DNA of 26,504 nt from Kipferlia bialata. Its lineage: Eukaryota > Fornicata. Within the stretch, counting starts at the first letter, position 1; each line of letters begins with the position of its first letter. Below, in pieces: positions 1 through 12,500 of this stretch. The translations under genes were made by a program, and so were the position numbers. The notes beneath the pieces are model-generated. The model was given only the letters and a program-made list of their open reading frames with translations, made no database searches and was not told where the DNA came from. Where the stretch lies: contig BDIP01000186.1 of NCBI GenBank assembly GCA_003568945.1, positions 1 to 26,504 on the forward strand. Direction: 5' to 3'.

Positions 1-1445
1 GCAAATAAGAACAGGTACTACACAAAGATCAAAGCCATTTACGGCTGTCGAAAAGGGTACCCTGCTGACATCGGCACCATGAACGGTTGTGGATAAAAGT
101 GTATTTTAAAAACATTGTTTTTGGCTGTTAGTCAAAAATGTTTTCGACCCTTTATGCTTCAACTCGATTACACTCTTAGTGACATTCATCCTTCTTTTGC
201 CATAAGGATATTCCTTGTAGCGAGAGAGATCGGCTTAGAGGCTAACATCACACAGGAAAGAGTTGGGATGAGGAGTGATATGGACACAGCTGAATAGTGG
301 AACCACTCTGAGCCGGAGTAAATCATTTTCGAGCCATGGTCACCCTCTGCATCTTTAAGGCCTTGGAATGTAGCAAGGTCGGAATATGATTCTCACTTGC
401 TACAATTAATTGCTGCAATGTCAGAGAGATACCGACAATGTCGGTCCGACATAGTCAAAATACATGGGTGAAGAGGGAACAGAATGTGTCACACAGAGAC
501 AATAGTTGTCTCTTGGTAGATCTATCAAACTGCAACAGGTTTCACACATTACTCGGTGCCTCTGTGCATTCAAAAGCCACAATATCTCTAGACATTGTAA
601 TATGAGGTTATCTGTATATTACTCCCTGTTGTGACTATGAATAGGAACATGGGATCCAAAGTACACTGAGTGGTGGTGTACCTCGGAGCCTCTGAATCAT
701 CAGGTGGTATATGAGGCCTAATACTAAGTTGTCCCGACCCCATTCTCCAAACTCTGTCGATAGGTGATAACTGGCTTGTATGTGTGCCACAACTGTTGTC
801 GTCACCGCTGTTGGAAGATTCGTGTGAGACACTGTACCGATCTTTGTGAATGCCACGGCTGCCCTTTGAGTAACTGTCAAAGCCAGGTCGGCATCATCTC
901 CCAGCACCGCTATAACCTGGCACTTACTTGTCTTCACCACTCTGTATGACAAGGATTCAGAGATTCAAAGTCGTATGTTGCTACTGTTCGTGGCAGTTTG
1001 GAACCTGACATGGAATCAGAGTTTTGATAGGTGGTAAAAGGTCAGACACCAAAGTATTTTGGACGATCCAACTTGATTAGTACGGCACTGTTAAGGCTAG
1101 AACTTCATGGCATGCATAGGTGCACCACTGACATGGCAGTATCGTCTCTCTCCTTAAAAGCAACGACAAGAATCAACTGACCCTTCTATTGTGTGTGGCG
1201 GATACTTGTATATGTTTCTCAACGAATATCCTCTGATACCTCTACCGCCATCTGCCCGGTCTCTCCAGCAACTCCTCTCTCCTCTCTCTCTGTGTTATCC
1301 ATCTGTGTGTCTCCCTGGCACTCACACTGGTGGGTGGCACATGTATGATCAGATGGGACAGGGTAGGTGGAGGTGTGCATGTCGACCACAGGGAGAGTGA
1401 ACGTAGTGCACTGGTGTGAGAGTTAGTATTGGATATTTAATGTAC
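1..1445. other. No recognisable gene; downstream flank of the RMND5 homologue
   Basis: The composition is more even than in the introns and there are no TA microsatellites. Splice-type motifs, so common elsewhere, are rare here. A frame open from the left edge on the plus strand ends at TAA 94-96 (31 codons); it could be the tail of a gene lying further left, but I recognise nothing in it. A 105-codon minus-strand frame at 635-952 has no recognisable domain and no partner exons. The perfect 7-base inverted repeat ACCGACA-A-TGTCGGT at 431-445 has no context that would make it a terminator or operator. Confidence 0.5.
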
Positions 1446-3250
1446 TCATGCTTTTGGTCCATATACATCAGCTGAGGGTATGTCACTCTTCCTCACCTCA
1501 GACTGTATCAGCTCCTTGGGGCAGTAAGCACACACCCGTCTGTAGCTGACTCCCTGATAGTAAGGCATCACATACATTCATATCCATACGAGTCACAGGT
1601 GTGTATGAATAGTATGACCCACACCTCACTCATGTGCCGGAATGCTGCCTCTGACACGACATGGCCACAGTTGAGTGCCACGGCAGACCCAGGGGCGTGG
1701 ATAACCTCGCTAGTCACCTGGTTATCAGACTCTATCTCTCTATATACGATTACAATATAGTAGACTAGAAGGCAGTATATATGGATGGTACAGTATATAG
1801 GTAGAAAGACACCGTATACTGATACTACTTAGAAGTAGGGATGATATATCCGTACCGGGCACACGAATGCCTGGTGGTACTCTCTAGGCCTTGCCACGTC
1901 ACATGGACAGGGTCCAGAGACATCGTTGAGGATGGGCCACACAGACTCGAGGGAGGGGAGGGCCGAGTAGCCTGGGGTCAGTGTACCAACCATGAGGGTG
2001 ATGTGTATTGAGTGGGAGTGAGTAGGTAGTTGTACCCACCTGCCCTCAGCAGTTGGGAGAGAGAGCTCTCTGGGCTGAGCTTGAGTCTGTGGATGGCCAG
2101 GGCTCGGAGGGCACACACGGCCTAGGGGTCAGGCAGATGATCTATTGGAAGTAGCTATAAGTATGTAATGTGATGGATACAGGGAGTATGACCGTACCGA
2201 CTCCAGGGGGTCTGTTGCCAGTATACTTCTGTACTTGGCAGGGGGGAGGTCGGAATTGCCCACATACAGCAGCAGGCCTGGGTGTAAGGTGTCAGAAAGC
2301 ATTACTACAGTATAGAGTATAACTAGTATTGAGTGCGGGACACGATACGATGGCGGTTGTACCTGAGAGCTCTGCCACCCTGTCTGGGAACATGGGTGCA
2401 AAGGGGGCCAGTCTGACCTGAGATGCTATACATAGAAAGGAATAAGGGGTATGAATAGGACACTTCCCCCATATATACCTATCTCTAGCGAATGCCAGTG
2501 CCTTGGGCATGTCTCTCTCCATGAGTGTCCTGAGGTAGTAGTGCTGCTCAATGGCGAAGGCGGCAGGGCCTGGGGTGTCAGGAAGAGGGAGGAGTATAGT
2601 AAATATAGGAGTACTCCACTACTACATATATTCAATGCTTTGCTAAAGAATATATGAGAAGACACATCCTCACCGTTGGCCTGGCCTATCTCCCTGAGCC
2701 AGGTGAGGGTGGGGTTGGGGTCATTGGCAGAGAGACTGTCAAAGAGACCGGCCAGGGTGTTGAACAGAGACCTGGGGGAGAGAGGAGAGAGGAGGCACAT
2801 GACATACTCAGGTGGCATAAGTGTCGTATTCAATCTCTCCACATGAACATCATATAGAACCAGTAATACATGAACATATGAATACAATGTACTACAAATA
2901 TGTATACACATGTAGCCACCCAACCTGTACTTGGGGCTGATACTGAGGTGTGCCTCCTTGGTCAGTGTGTCAGCTGGGCCTAGGAGGAAGGAGCGGAGGA
3001 GGTATCTGGGTGTGGGAGACTGCCATGTATGAACATGGAATCACATGAGGTTGGAGGGAGAGAGAGGGAGAAATAGGAAGAGACACATCTCTTGCCTGAG
3101 GGAGACTGTAAGGATTGGGGGAGGGGCATTTGTCTATATGTACCTTGCTATGACCTCGTCCAGTGCATGGCTGGGCTCTAGGGGACACTGGTCGGGGAGG
3201 ACAGAGGAGTGGCCCACCATACCAGCCACTCTCTTGCGGCACACAGAGAC
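1446..3250 (-). CDS. RMND5: RMND5/GID2 homologue, RING-type subunit of the GID/CTLH E3 ubiquitin ligase (10 exons, 5' end unclear)
   Basis: Exons: 3144-3250, 2925-3005, 2674-2771, 2479-2569, 2363-2412, 2198-2277, 2040-2121, 1856-1971, 1625-1717, 1446-1553. The GID/CTLH complex ubiquitinates metabolic enzymes (gluconeogenic FBPase in yeast); this subunit pairs with a GID9/MAEA partner through divergent RING domains. DEVIARYLLRSFLLGPADTL leads into the LisH/CTLH region. KALAFARDRLAPFAPMFPDR and LLLYVGNSDLP match the CRA part. The RING reads YHQAFVCPVTSE, then ALNCGHVVS, then VCAYCPKEL, with the CGHV and CxYCP elements typical of RMND5; MAEA lacks CGH. Phases agree at all nine introns. The acceptor at 2413 (CTCAGGTCAG) was chosen to keep frame. 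The stop is TGA at 1446-1448; a donor at 1496 is possible but I found no family-like exon after it. About 100 N-terminal residues are missing. The first in-frame ATG is at 3218-3220; otherwise a 5' exon is hidden upstream. Confidence 0.88.
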
Positions 3251-3346
3251 CTGAGGGTAGAGGAAGGGAGAGGAAAGAGCGGGAGAGAGCAATGTGACAA
3301 TGGTAGGATGGAGGATATATTATAGGTGAGAAAAGAGAGAGACTAC

Positions 3347-3424
3347 GGGGGGGGGGGGGGGGGGGGGGGGGGGGAGGGGGAGGGGGGGTGGGGGGGGCGG
3401 GGGGGGGGGGGGGGCGGGGGGGGG
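3347..3424. repeat. 78-base near-pure G tract (C on the transcribed-sense minus strand)
   Basis: 73 of 78 bases are G, interrupted by A at 3375 and 3381, T at 3389 and C at 3398 and 3415. It lies between the last dynein exon placed (ends 3473) and the first RMND5 exon (3250). The G strand could fold into quadruplexes. In the frame of exon 3473-3578 it would encode a run of mostly prolines without a stop. Slippage during replication or sequencing is likely, so the length may not be exact. Confidence 0.95.
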
Positions 3425-3472
3425 TAAACATGTAGATAGCTGGTTTGTATACGTTTGTATACGTGTACATAC

Positions 3473-6396
3473 CTAGTATCCTATCAGTAACTGGCACAGA
3501 CACATAGGGCATGCCAGAGACAGGGTACTCTCTATCAGTACCCACATAGAGGGGGATCAAGACACAGCCGGGCTCGGCCTGAATGTAAGGGTACATACAA
3601 ATAAATATACATATATATCTATATCTATCCAGAGAGGCGGATCAGGACACAGCCGGGCTCAGCCTGGGTGAGTGAGTATATACAGAATATATATACACTA
3701 TATTATTTCTTTTCATATACACTGGGTACACTTTATTAGTTGTATACACTTTACAAATACTATACACATAGACTATATCTCGCGTTAGTACCTCAATGTG
3801 TGCTGGGTACAGCTCTGACTTTGGATATGACGGTGCAGAGGCAGGGGGAGAGGGTCTAAAGACGAGGGTCAGATCTGGAAGTGCACGAGATACACTGCCC
3901 CTCTCCTTGGCAGCCTCGCCATCCAGCAACTCCAACTCAACCCCACTCCAGGCAGCGCCCTGCAGCATAACACACCCGCCCTTAACTCGCAAGGAGGGCA
4001 TCTTGCCGTACAGAGAACGGTTCTGGTCGACTACGTCACTGGTGACAAGCACCGGGGTAATACGGTCAACAGGGGCGCCACACTGGCGACTGGCCCACCT
4101 GGGAATTAGTATGTGTCTCTCTCTCCCCCTCTCAGTGTACACCTATACATCCACTATTACTAATTGCATTTTATGTCTCACCTCCTACACGCTGATACGA
4201 ACAAGGCCGGCCTGGCAATGTGTGTAAGGTCAAAGGGTGTGGCACTGATCGCGTAGCTTAGGGCAGAACATGCGTTCTGCAGGAAAGTGAGGTAGGAGAG
4301 GGGGTCTCCACCTGAAGTGAGATGAGAGAGAGGGGGGGGGGGGGAGAGAAAACAGTGACATAAGCAGTGCTGTTGTAGTACAGGAGGTTTCCAAGGAAAG
4401 AGAGAGTGTGTGTACAGGAGGGGTGGGGGGGGGGGGGCGTGCTTACCTGGTGCACGTGTCACTGGGAAGGCACGGTCCTTGTCCTGACATTAAGGGTGCG
4501 GTAAGAGAGAGAGAGAGAAGATAGAGATAGGTGTGACCATACAACATTCTACACGGTACCTGTACTGACACTGGTGCACTTGGCATCCCCCCTGTCCATG
4601 CCTCATATATACACTCAGTATATGAATATATACTACACGATAGTACTCTACACGATACCTGCACTGATACTGGTGCACTGGGCATTCCCCCTGTCCATGC
4701 CTCATATATACACTCAGTATATGTATATATCCTACATGATAGTGTTCTACACGATACCTGCACTGATACTGGTGCACTTGGCATTCCCCCTGTCCATGCC
4801 TCTGGGACAACACTGCTGTTGAGCATGTGCAGCACACCCTGGAGGTAAGATACATACATTTATAACTACGTATATGTTAGAGGGAGTAGATAAAGGAATG
4901 CTAACGTTTACAATATGGTACTGTTGAGCATGTGTAGCACGCCCTACAAGTCAGACTAATGGTATGCTATATATAGTATGATATATAATGAAGTGATAGA
5001 AATAATGCAAGGATACTGTTGAGCACGTGCAGCACGCCATGAGGGTTTGGGGAGACCAACAAATATGTAGGATTGGATACATCATCTCACCTCCAAGTAT
5101 GGTGTCACAGCATCCACCCTCCCATCGGACAGGTGCTTCTCAGCAGTGGTCAGGGCAGTGACATCAGCCTAGGGTTAATTCATTATACATGATTATGTAT
5201 GTATATATACATTTAGTATAACACTACTCACCTTAGCAGCCTCTAGACACTGCATAGCATGTGCCATCTCCCCAGCCACAGCAGCGATAAAGGGGTCAGA
5301 GCTCTTGGAAGAGGCAGCGTCAATGCTCTGCTGCACAATTGGGACAGTTGACTCGATCCCAGAGGCGATCCTAGCCACAATAGAGAAGCGGCTGCTTGAG
5401 TCACCGCCTGTGGAGGCGTTGCTGCTAGAGGCACCACCGGAGGCATCAACTGATATGCCAGCGAGACCGGCTCTGAAGGGTGAGACTGAGGTCCACTACC
5501 AATACATAACTCCATGTATATATATGTGAATACCTGAGCTGCAGAGCCGACTCCTTGCCACGCATCAGGAGGGCATCTCTATCGAGGCCTGGGGTAAGGT
5601 ATACAATTACATACATAAACACACACACACATATATCTCTGTTACATACTTTATGGTCCAGGATTAACGTAAGGGAAACATGTTCCCAGAAGATTATATT
5701 CCCAACCATGCTGTAAACTCCAACTAACCTAATACTCCTATGTCCTCCCCTGGTAGTATGGCACCCACTGCAAATATATACAGTATATACAATATACATA
5801 CACATGTACATATATATACTATACATACCTAGTACTCCTATGCCCTCCCCTGGCAGTATGGCACCCACTGCATCTGGGACAGGCACACCCGCAGACAGGG
5901 CCTGGAGGGTAAGACACAGATCGAATAATTATGTGACTAACACTAATTGACAACCAAAGGCAAACTATGAAATGTCCTGAACGTCTCTTTCTCTTTCCCT
6001 ACCTGAGCAGTTGCTGATGCACAGTTGAACAGACACTCACACATGGCAAAGGGACATATATTGAATTCAATATAAATGAATAACAATATAAGCATGTATT
6101 TACCTGGGCAGTTGCTGATGCACAGTTGAACAGACACTCACACATGGCAAAGGGATATATTTTCAAGAACATACATATATATATATATATATGTATACAT
6201 GTATATCTATACATACAATAATACCTGAGATGTTGCTGAGGCACAGTTGAACAGACACTCACACATGGCAAAGATATATGAATATTTATATACATGTGTA
6301 TATACATTCATATATATTTACCTGGGCAGTTGCTGATGCACAGTTGAACAGGCACTCACACATGGCAAAGGGATATATATATAAGAACATATATAC

Positions 6397-6436
<40 letters not shown>

Positions 6437-6523
6437 CTGAGATGTTGCTGAGGCACAGTTGAACAGACACTCACACATGGCAAAGGGAGAGGCCACACAG
6501 GGGGGGAGGGGTTGATCGTTCTC
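3473..6523 (-). CDS. DYNC2H1: Dynein-2 C-terminal domain (10 exons), last codons uncertain
   Basis: Exons: 6437-6523, 5829-5901, 5534-5588, 5232-5472, 5091-5168, 4758-4838, 4447-4483, 4182-4311, 3792-4098, 3473-3578. VPDAVGAILPGEGIGVLGLD is equivalent to the FGLP-x-N segment of the family. LNSSVVPEAWTGGMPS matches the L-x-x-x-VP-x-W helix. DPLSYLTFL and FDLTHIARPALFVSACRR match the family (L)-x-x-L-F-x-P-x-x-FL-x-ALRQ. GGCVMLQGAAWSGVELE matches the GL-x-LEGA-x-(F/W)-(x)3-L motif. PGCVLIPLYVGTDRE matches the final IPLY-x-x-x-xR strand. Relatives continue some 20 residues to a W-(x)3-GAAL(F/L) end. Here exon 3473-3578 ends in phase 1, and the frame runs on into exon 3144-3250 as GLCVPQESGWYGGPLL, with a stop at 2970-2972 in the next exon. 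That exon is otherwise used in a different frame by the downstream gene, so the dynein stop is unresolved. Confidence 0.85.
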
Positions 6524-9500
6524 CTGATCATTAGAAAGAGGGAGGGAGAGGGAGAGAGGGAGAGAGAGAGAGAGAGAGATGTCAAAGGGAGATGCCACAC
6601 AGGGGGGGAGAGCCTGATTGTTCTCCTTGACATTAGATAGCGGGAGAGAGAGAGAGAGAGAGAGAGATGACAAATGAAGAGGCCACACAGGGGGGGAGGG
6701 GCTGGCCATTCTCCTAATTGTTAGAAAGGGAGAGATAGTGGTGGGAGAGAAAGTGACTGAGAATAGTATTATATGCTATAGTACCTGGCAGTGTAGGGAC
6801 AGTCCCGCCAGTCTACAGACCACTCTGACCAGGTATATAGACATAGAGAGAAAGATATACAATAGTATTATACTACCTGGCACTCTAGGGACAGTCCCGC
6901 CAGTCTGCATACTACTCTGACCAGGGCGGCATCAGCAGCATCCTCGGTGGATGATACATAGAGACCGTCCCTAAGGTTGGTACTATAGATAAATAGAATA
7001 CTAAAATGGAAGACTACACGTATAAAGACAGAGGCAATACACTGGTATAAGCTGCATCCTCGGTGGATGATACATAGAGACCATCCCTGGGGTGAGTAAT
7101 ACACATAATGCTTCGGCCATGTTACTCAAGCACAACAATATACTAATCCATACCTTAGCACACCCTCCAACACAGCCAGGGAGTGACTGGAGGAAGAGGA
7201 AGAGGGATCCATGAAGCGTCCAATGACCTCACGCTCACGCTGCCACCTTGGGGTCTTGGCGACACCTCTTGGCCTAAGAGTAGACCTGTCGAGTAAGTAT
7301 CAGCAATCGCGTAGAAAATTGTAGCTGAATAGTGTAGGATACATGAGAGAGTCCAAATCAGCAATCGTGGGGAATACTATACGTGAATGGTGTAGGTTAC
7401 CTGAGAGAGAGCATTGAGTGCATGAGAGTGAAGACTGCGGACTCTGGGTTCGTGCATGTCTCCATGTCACTCAGACAGTCGGTGAGAGAGCCCTCGACAC
7501 CGACAACAACTCTAACACAGTTCGTCACAAGGGCCTGAGGGTGAGGGTATATATAGAAAATAGAATAGTAATACATATGTATACATATATATATATAGAG
7601 AGACAGAACCCTGACGCAGTTAGTGACAAGGACCTGAGGGTAAGTGTGTATATAGAGAACAGAGAAGTAATACATATATATATGATTATATATATTGAGA
7701 GAGAGAGAGAGAGAAAGGTATTCTCGTTCCATACCTGTGGGAGTGCCGCAGTTGGTGACACACTCACAAAGACCCTGGTGTCTGGATGGACATTGAAGGC
7801 AGACAGCCTGGGGGTAAGTGCTTTTACTCACTAAACAAGGGAAAATGTCCCCGTAATTGTGTGGGGACATATATAATTGAATATTGCGCTTTTACTGTAT
7901 CATAATACTTCTTCGATGGGGTGTCACCTATCTGTGAGCTCCTGCAAGAGCCTTTGCACAAAGTGCATTGATACTAAGATAGACTATAATAGTACATTCA
8001 TGAATATACATGGGATTCTCACCTATCAGTGAGCTCCTGCAGCAGCCTCGGCACAAAGTGCATTGACCTCAGCAGTATGTAGCACGGTGTCTCCAGTCCC
8101 ACTGAGGATAGGGCAGAGACCACGCCCTGTCCATCACCCTCGGCAAGGACATCGGTGACAGGGATCTTGTGGGTACTGAGGGTTAACAGCAAAAGAGAAG
8201 AATAGAACAATAGTAGATCATGAAAGGACATCGGCGACAGGGATTTTATGCATCCTAAGGGTAAATAACACTAAAAGCGGAAGAGGAGAATAGTTGACTA
8301 TGCAAGGACATCGGTCACGGCGATATTGTGGGTGCTGAGGGTGAGAAACAAGACGTACCACATATATATGTCATAGGCACCCAACTTTACCTAGCGTGAG
8401 CCACAATAACGTCTGTCGGTGGCTGCCCCACAAACAGGACTAATACTAAAATACTTATAGTGTATATATAAACTAAAAATAATGTAGTATATATTATACA
8501 TAATATGTATATATACCTAGCGTGTGCAACTATAGCGTCTGTGGGCGGTGTCCCCACAAACAGGACTGGTCTCTGTGCAGAGGATAGGGAGACCAGGGTG
8601 GGGACAGAGAGGGCAGGGCTGACAGGGACACGGATGGAGGCAGCGCAGTGGGAGAGGAGAGCAGTTGCAAGCTCAGTTGGTCTGGAGGTAAGTATAATGA
8701 GAATTCATTAAGTATACACTGCTACTATAGACGATGGAGACAGCACAGTGGGAGAGGAGGGCGGTGGCTAGCTCAGTGGGTCTGCTAGTCAGTAACGCAC
8801 ACGTATTACCAATAATACATTTCCATTTAGTATATATATTGTGTTAGTACCTCAGCAGAGTGCAGTGCAGCAAGGGCGCATAGCATAGAGCATATATAGT
8901 ATTAGTATATTCTCATTATTAATACAGTATACTAATACTATTATACAAGTACCTCAGCAGAGTGTGCACTGCAGCCAGGGAACATAGCATATACCATATA
9001 TAGTGCATTATCATATATAGCAATATAGTATATAATACAAAGTACATACACTGTATACAGTACCTGAGCAGAGTGTGCACTGCAGCCAGGGCCAGCGGGG
9101 AGAGACTATCCCCAAAGGTAGCAGAGAGAGAGTCCGGGGAGAGGGTCCTTCCACTGTACTCTGTCAGTGCCTGTCTCTCTGTAGAGGACAGACACGCCAT
9201 AAGAGAGAGAGTAGTCTCTGCATCTGCTGCCTGCAGACAGGTGGGTATGGATATGCCCATGCTAGATGCCATCTCCCCGATATCTACGCGGACTCCACCC
9301 AGCCAGCGTAGAAGTGAGGAGGGACAGCGCTCGGGGGAGAGACCCCCGAGGAGCAGGGTGTTCAGAGTCGGTCTGGTGTTTAGAATATAATATAGGTTGA
9401 ATAGTATATACACAATACATATATTAATAGACAGATAGATATGAATATGATTGCTACTTGTCACACCTGTCACAGGCTCTAACCGAGTGGAAGAGGGCAC

Positions 9501-12500
9501 CGTGCATGGCCTTGTACAGTGCGGCACTCAGAGCGTGTGCCGAGGCAGAGAGATCGTCCTCGGCCCCAGGTACAGGACTGGCAGCAAGTACACTGTCGAA
9601 CAGAGTTGTGACAAGCCACTCTCCAGAGGTGTAGAGAGGGTCCAGAGAGGAGAGCTGGGACAGGACCTGGGGTAAGAGATAGTATGGCTTCAGAAACTGA
9701 AGTCTTACACACACCTCAGCCCATTAATACACTCTCGTAATATATATATATATATATATAAATGATAGTTTACCCACCTGCACGGCTCTTCCACAGGCAC
9801 TGCCCAGTGGTTGTAGCTGTACACGCTTGACCTGGATGCGGTGCCTGCTCTTCTGGACCTGGGGTCAGTACTGTATATATATATATGTATAGATAGATAT
9901 ATATATATATGTATACATGTCAACTGAAGTATATGGCAGTATGTATATATATATATATATATATACATACATATATGCGGTGCCTGCTCTTCTGGACCTG
10001 AGGGTCAGTACTGTATATATATATAGAAATATGTATACATATCAACTGAAGTATATGGCAGTATACATATATAAATATATACAGATATAGGTGCCTGCTC
10101 TTCTGGACCTTGGGTCAGGACTGGGTATGTATATATGTATACATATCAAATGAAGTATAAGGCAGTGTCTGTATATATATATATACATATATATACATAT
10201 GCGGCGCCTGCTCTTCTGAACCTGGGGTCAGGACTGTGTATAGATATATATAGATAGATAGATAGATATATATCATATATAGTATATTGCAGTATATATA
10301 TATATATATAGATATATACATTGTATGTGTATACACAACAGAGCCAGAGAACAGATATACATATCAATGCAATCACCTGTTGTCTAGCGGCCTCGATCTT
10401 GAGCCCCTTATCCTTTGCAGCAGTGAGTGTGTTGTAGACTGTCTCGTTGTCAATGATGTCTCCATCAGCCTCATTGAGGACAGACAGGAGCTGCCTCTCA
10501 ATGCCGCGCATCTCACCTATTGTTAGAGTGATTATAGTGATGTCCGTAGATGCGGGGGGAGAGAGAGAGAGACAGAGGTAGATGCTTACCTCTCATGGAG
10601 AGGGTCTGTCTCTCAAGGGCCAGATCATCGGCCAGGACCTTGGCGTCCCATACAGACAGACACCTAAGAGTCAGTATCAGAACAACAAGGATGTGGGTTC
10701 GATTCCCTCCTAGAACACAATATCTAACCTGTTGACGTATACACTGGCCACACTATCGCATGTCGGCACGAATGATATAGGGATGGTCATGGGCAGGGGA
10801 GTGGAGGCTGGCAGGGGAGACGTGCCAAAGAGGAACAGTCTGAAACCTGGGTCAGGGAGCGAAAGAGAGAGAGATATATAGAGAGAGAGTGAGAGACAGA
10901 GAGAGAGAAACAGAGAGAGAGAGAACACACCTGGATGGATAGCGGCAGTGGGTCTCCCCGGTGCCAGCACACATCCTACAGACCCCCCACCCTCCTCTCT
11001 CTCCAGTGATGCAGCCAAGTACGACGCAATGACCGGAGGAAGTGGGTGGGCGACACCAGTGACGCAGAGAGTACGGCCGAACCGTGTAGCTACATGCATC
11101 GCAGAGACTAGTGACTGGGAGGAGGCTGGCACAGTGTCGGTGTCATTAGGAAGAGTGCAAGCAATGGTGGCAGCAGCAGTGGAGAGAGGATCGACCACAA
11201 AGAAGGCACGGGGAGGAGGAAGACTAGACTCAGTGGAAGCGGCGGAGTCGTCAACCTCGTCGTCATCGTCGCTCTCGACGGCCTTGGTGCCGAAGAGAAG
11301 GTTGATGAGAGCGATGCTCTCTCTGGCACCGGCTGACACGTCTGAAACGGAGTCGCCAAGCAGAAGCTCGGAGACATCAGATCTGGTATGAGGGCAAATT
11401 GGAGATCAGTCCGTGAATAATAGGAGAGTGAGAACATAATGGAGATAGGCACTATATGCCTGGAAAAAGACATGCTAGATAGAGAGGGAGAGATACTGCC
11501 TACCTGGCAACACCGAGGGCGGCATAGACTGAGTCACGACCAACCTGGTGGTGAGGGTATCGAATCCACTAAAAACAGTGAAATGCATTCCGAAACATAG
11601 TAAGAGAGTTGCCGAGTAAACTACGCGATACCTCTCCCTTGGCACAGACCATAGCCAGTCCATATGCACAGGAGAGCTGAGGCAGGGCAGAGAGGACCTT
11701 GCCGGTGGCAGCCAGACGGTCACCCCAACGCACCCTGGAGTAAGAACTCTCAATAGCGCCCATAAAAATAATATACGCCCATATAATATAATAGAAAGGG
11801 AGGAAACACTAGGCATACTTGGCAGTATTATACACACAATCATACCTCTCTGTGCTGAGTGACTGTAGGAGTGCACTGCCTCTGCCCAGTCTCTGCTCGG
11901 TCTTGGCAAGGTCGGCCTGAGGGGTTACAACACTATACATAATACATATATATATATATATATATATACATATGTATTTGATCTGCCTGAGGTCGGCCTG
12001 AGGTGTCAGAAGGAATTTATATGTATATATACAGTTAGGGCCAGGATGAGGATTCAAAGTCATGGGTTGTAACCTTTCATTTGCATAGAAAACTCTCAGA
12101 AAGATAGGGTGTATATACCTCAAGAGTAACAGCGAGCTGCGTCTTCTCCTCAAACTCCCTCTTTAGGGACTCAGTCTTCTTCTCCATGGAGGCAAGATCA
12201 GAGTCAACTCCTGTATGTAAGAGGGCAAATACATATATAAAGACTAAGTAACTTGAAAGTTAGTTCCTGGCAACACGCAAAACATGCACAAAGCATTGAA
12301 GGGAATATAGGAATTCATGTTTACACTGTTGAGAGATACGTCCAACTCACTTGCAAGTCTCTCCTGGGCTGATTCCAGGGAAACGGTCAGCTGCCTGGAG
12401 GTAAGTGAAAGAGTGACAGATAGTGCATTGGCCATGGCAGAGACTATCCCTTGGGGGCTCAGTATGAGTACACTTATGCTATAATATAGTGATGACTTAC

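Noticed and set aside
431-445. Perfect 7-base inverted repeat as terminator or operator
   Set aside because: Short, isolated, without a T run or nearby gene start; in eukaryotic DNA such a site has no clear meaning by itself.
635-952. Minus-strand 105-codon frame as a gene
   Set aside because: No recognisable domain, no flanking splice motifs in frame and no partner exons; could be chance.
1446-3250. MAEA/GID9 in place of RMND5/GID2
   Set aside because: The RING has an intact CGHV and CxYCP element, which MAEA-type RINGs lack.
2970-3596. A 208-codon minus-strand frame with a polyproline run, as a proline-rich protein
   Set aside because: It is an unspliced read through the poly-G/C tract and intron; the first and last parts are explained by dynein and RMND5 exons, although the tie at exon 3144-3250 is reported as a finding.
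3796-4227. Plus-strand open frame of 143 codons
   Set aside because: It lies opposite dynein exon 3792-4098, whose minus-strand protein matches the C-terminal domain; the plus-strand frame is an antisense shadow.
6003-6713. CRISPR-like array of about 50-base repeats with unique spacers
   Set aside because: The repeats are edges of a dynein exon with donor or acceptor sites, spacing is irregular, spacers are TA microsatellite, and the genome is eukaryotic.
10948-11391. Plus-strand open frame of 147 codons
   Set aside because: It is antisense to the 452-base AAA5 exon, which carries clear dynein motifs.
11982-12010. Short copy of the 5' edge of exon 11846-11916
   Set aside because: Only about 15 bases around CCTGAGGTCGGCCTGAGG repeat; too short to separate from recurrence of the acceptor motif, so not listed as a feature.
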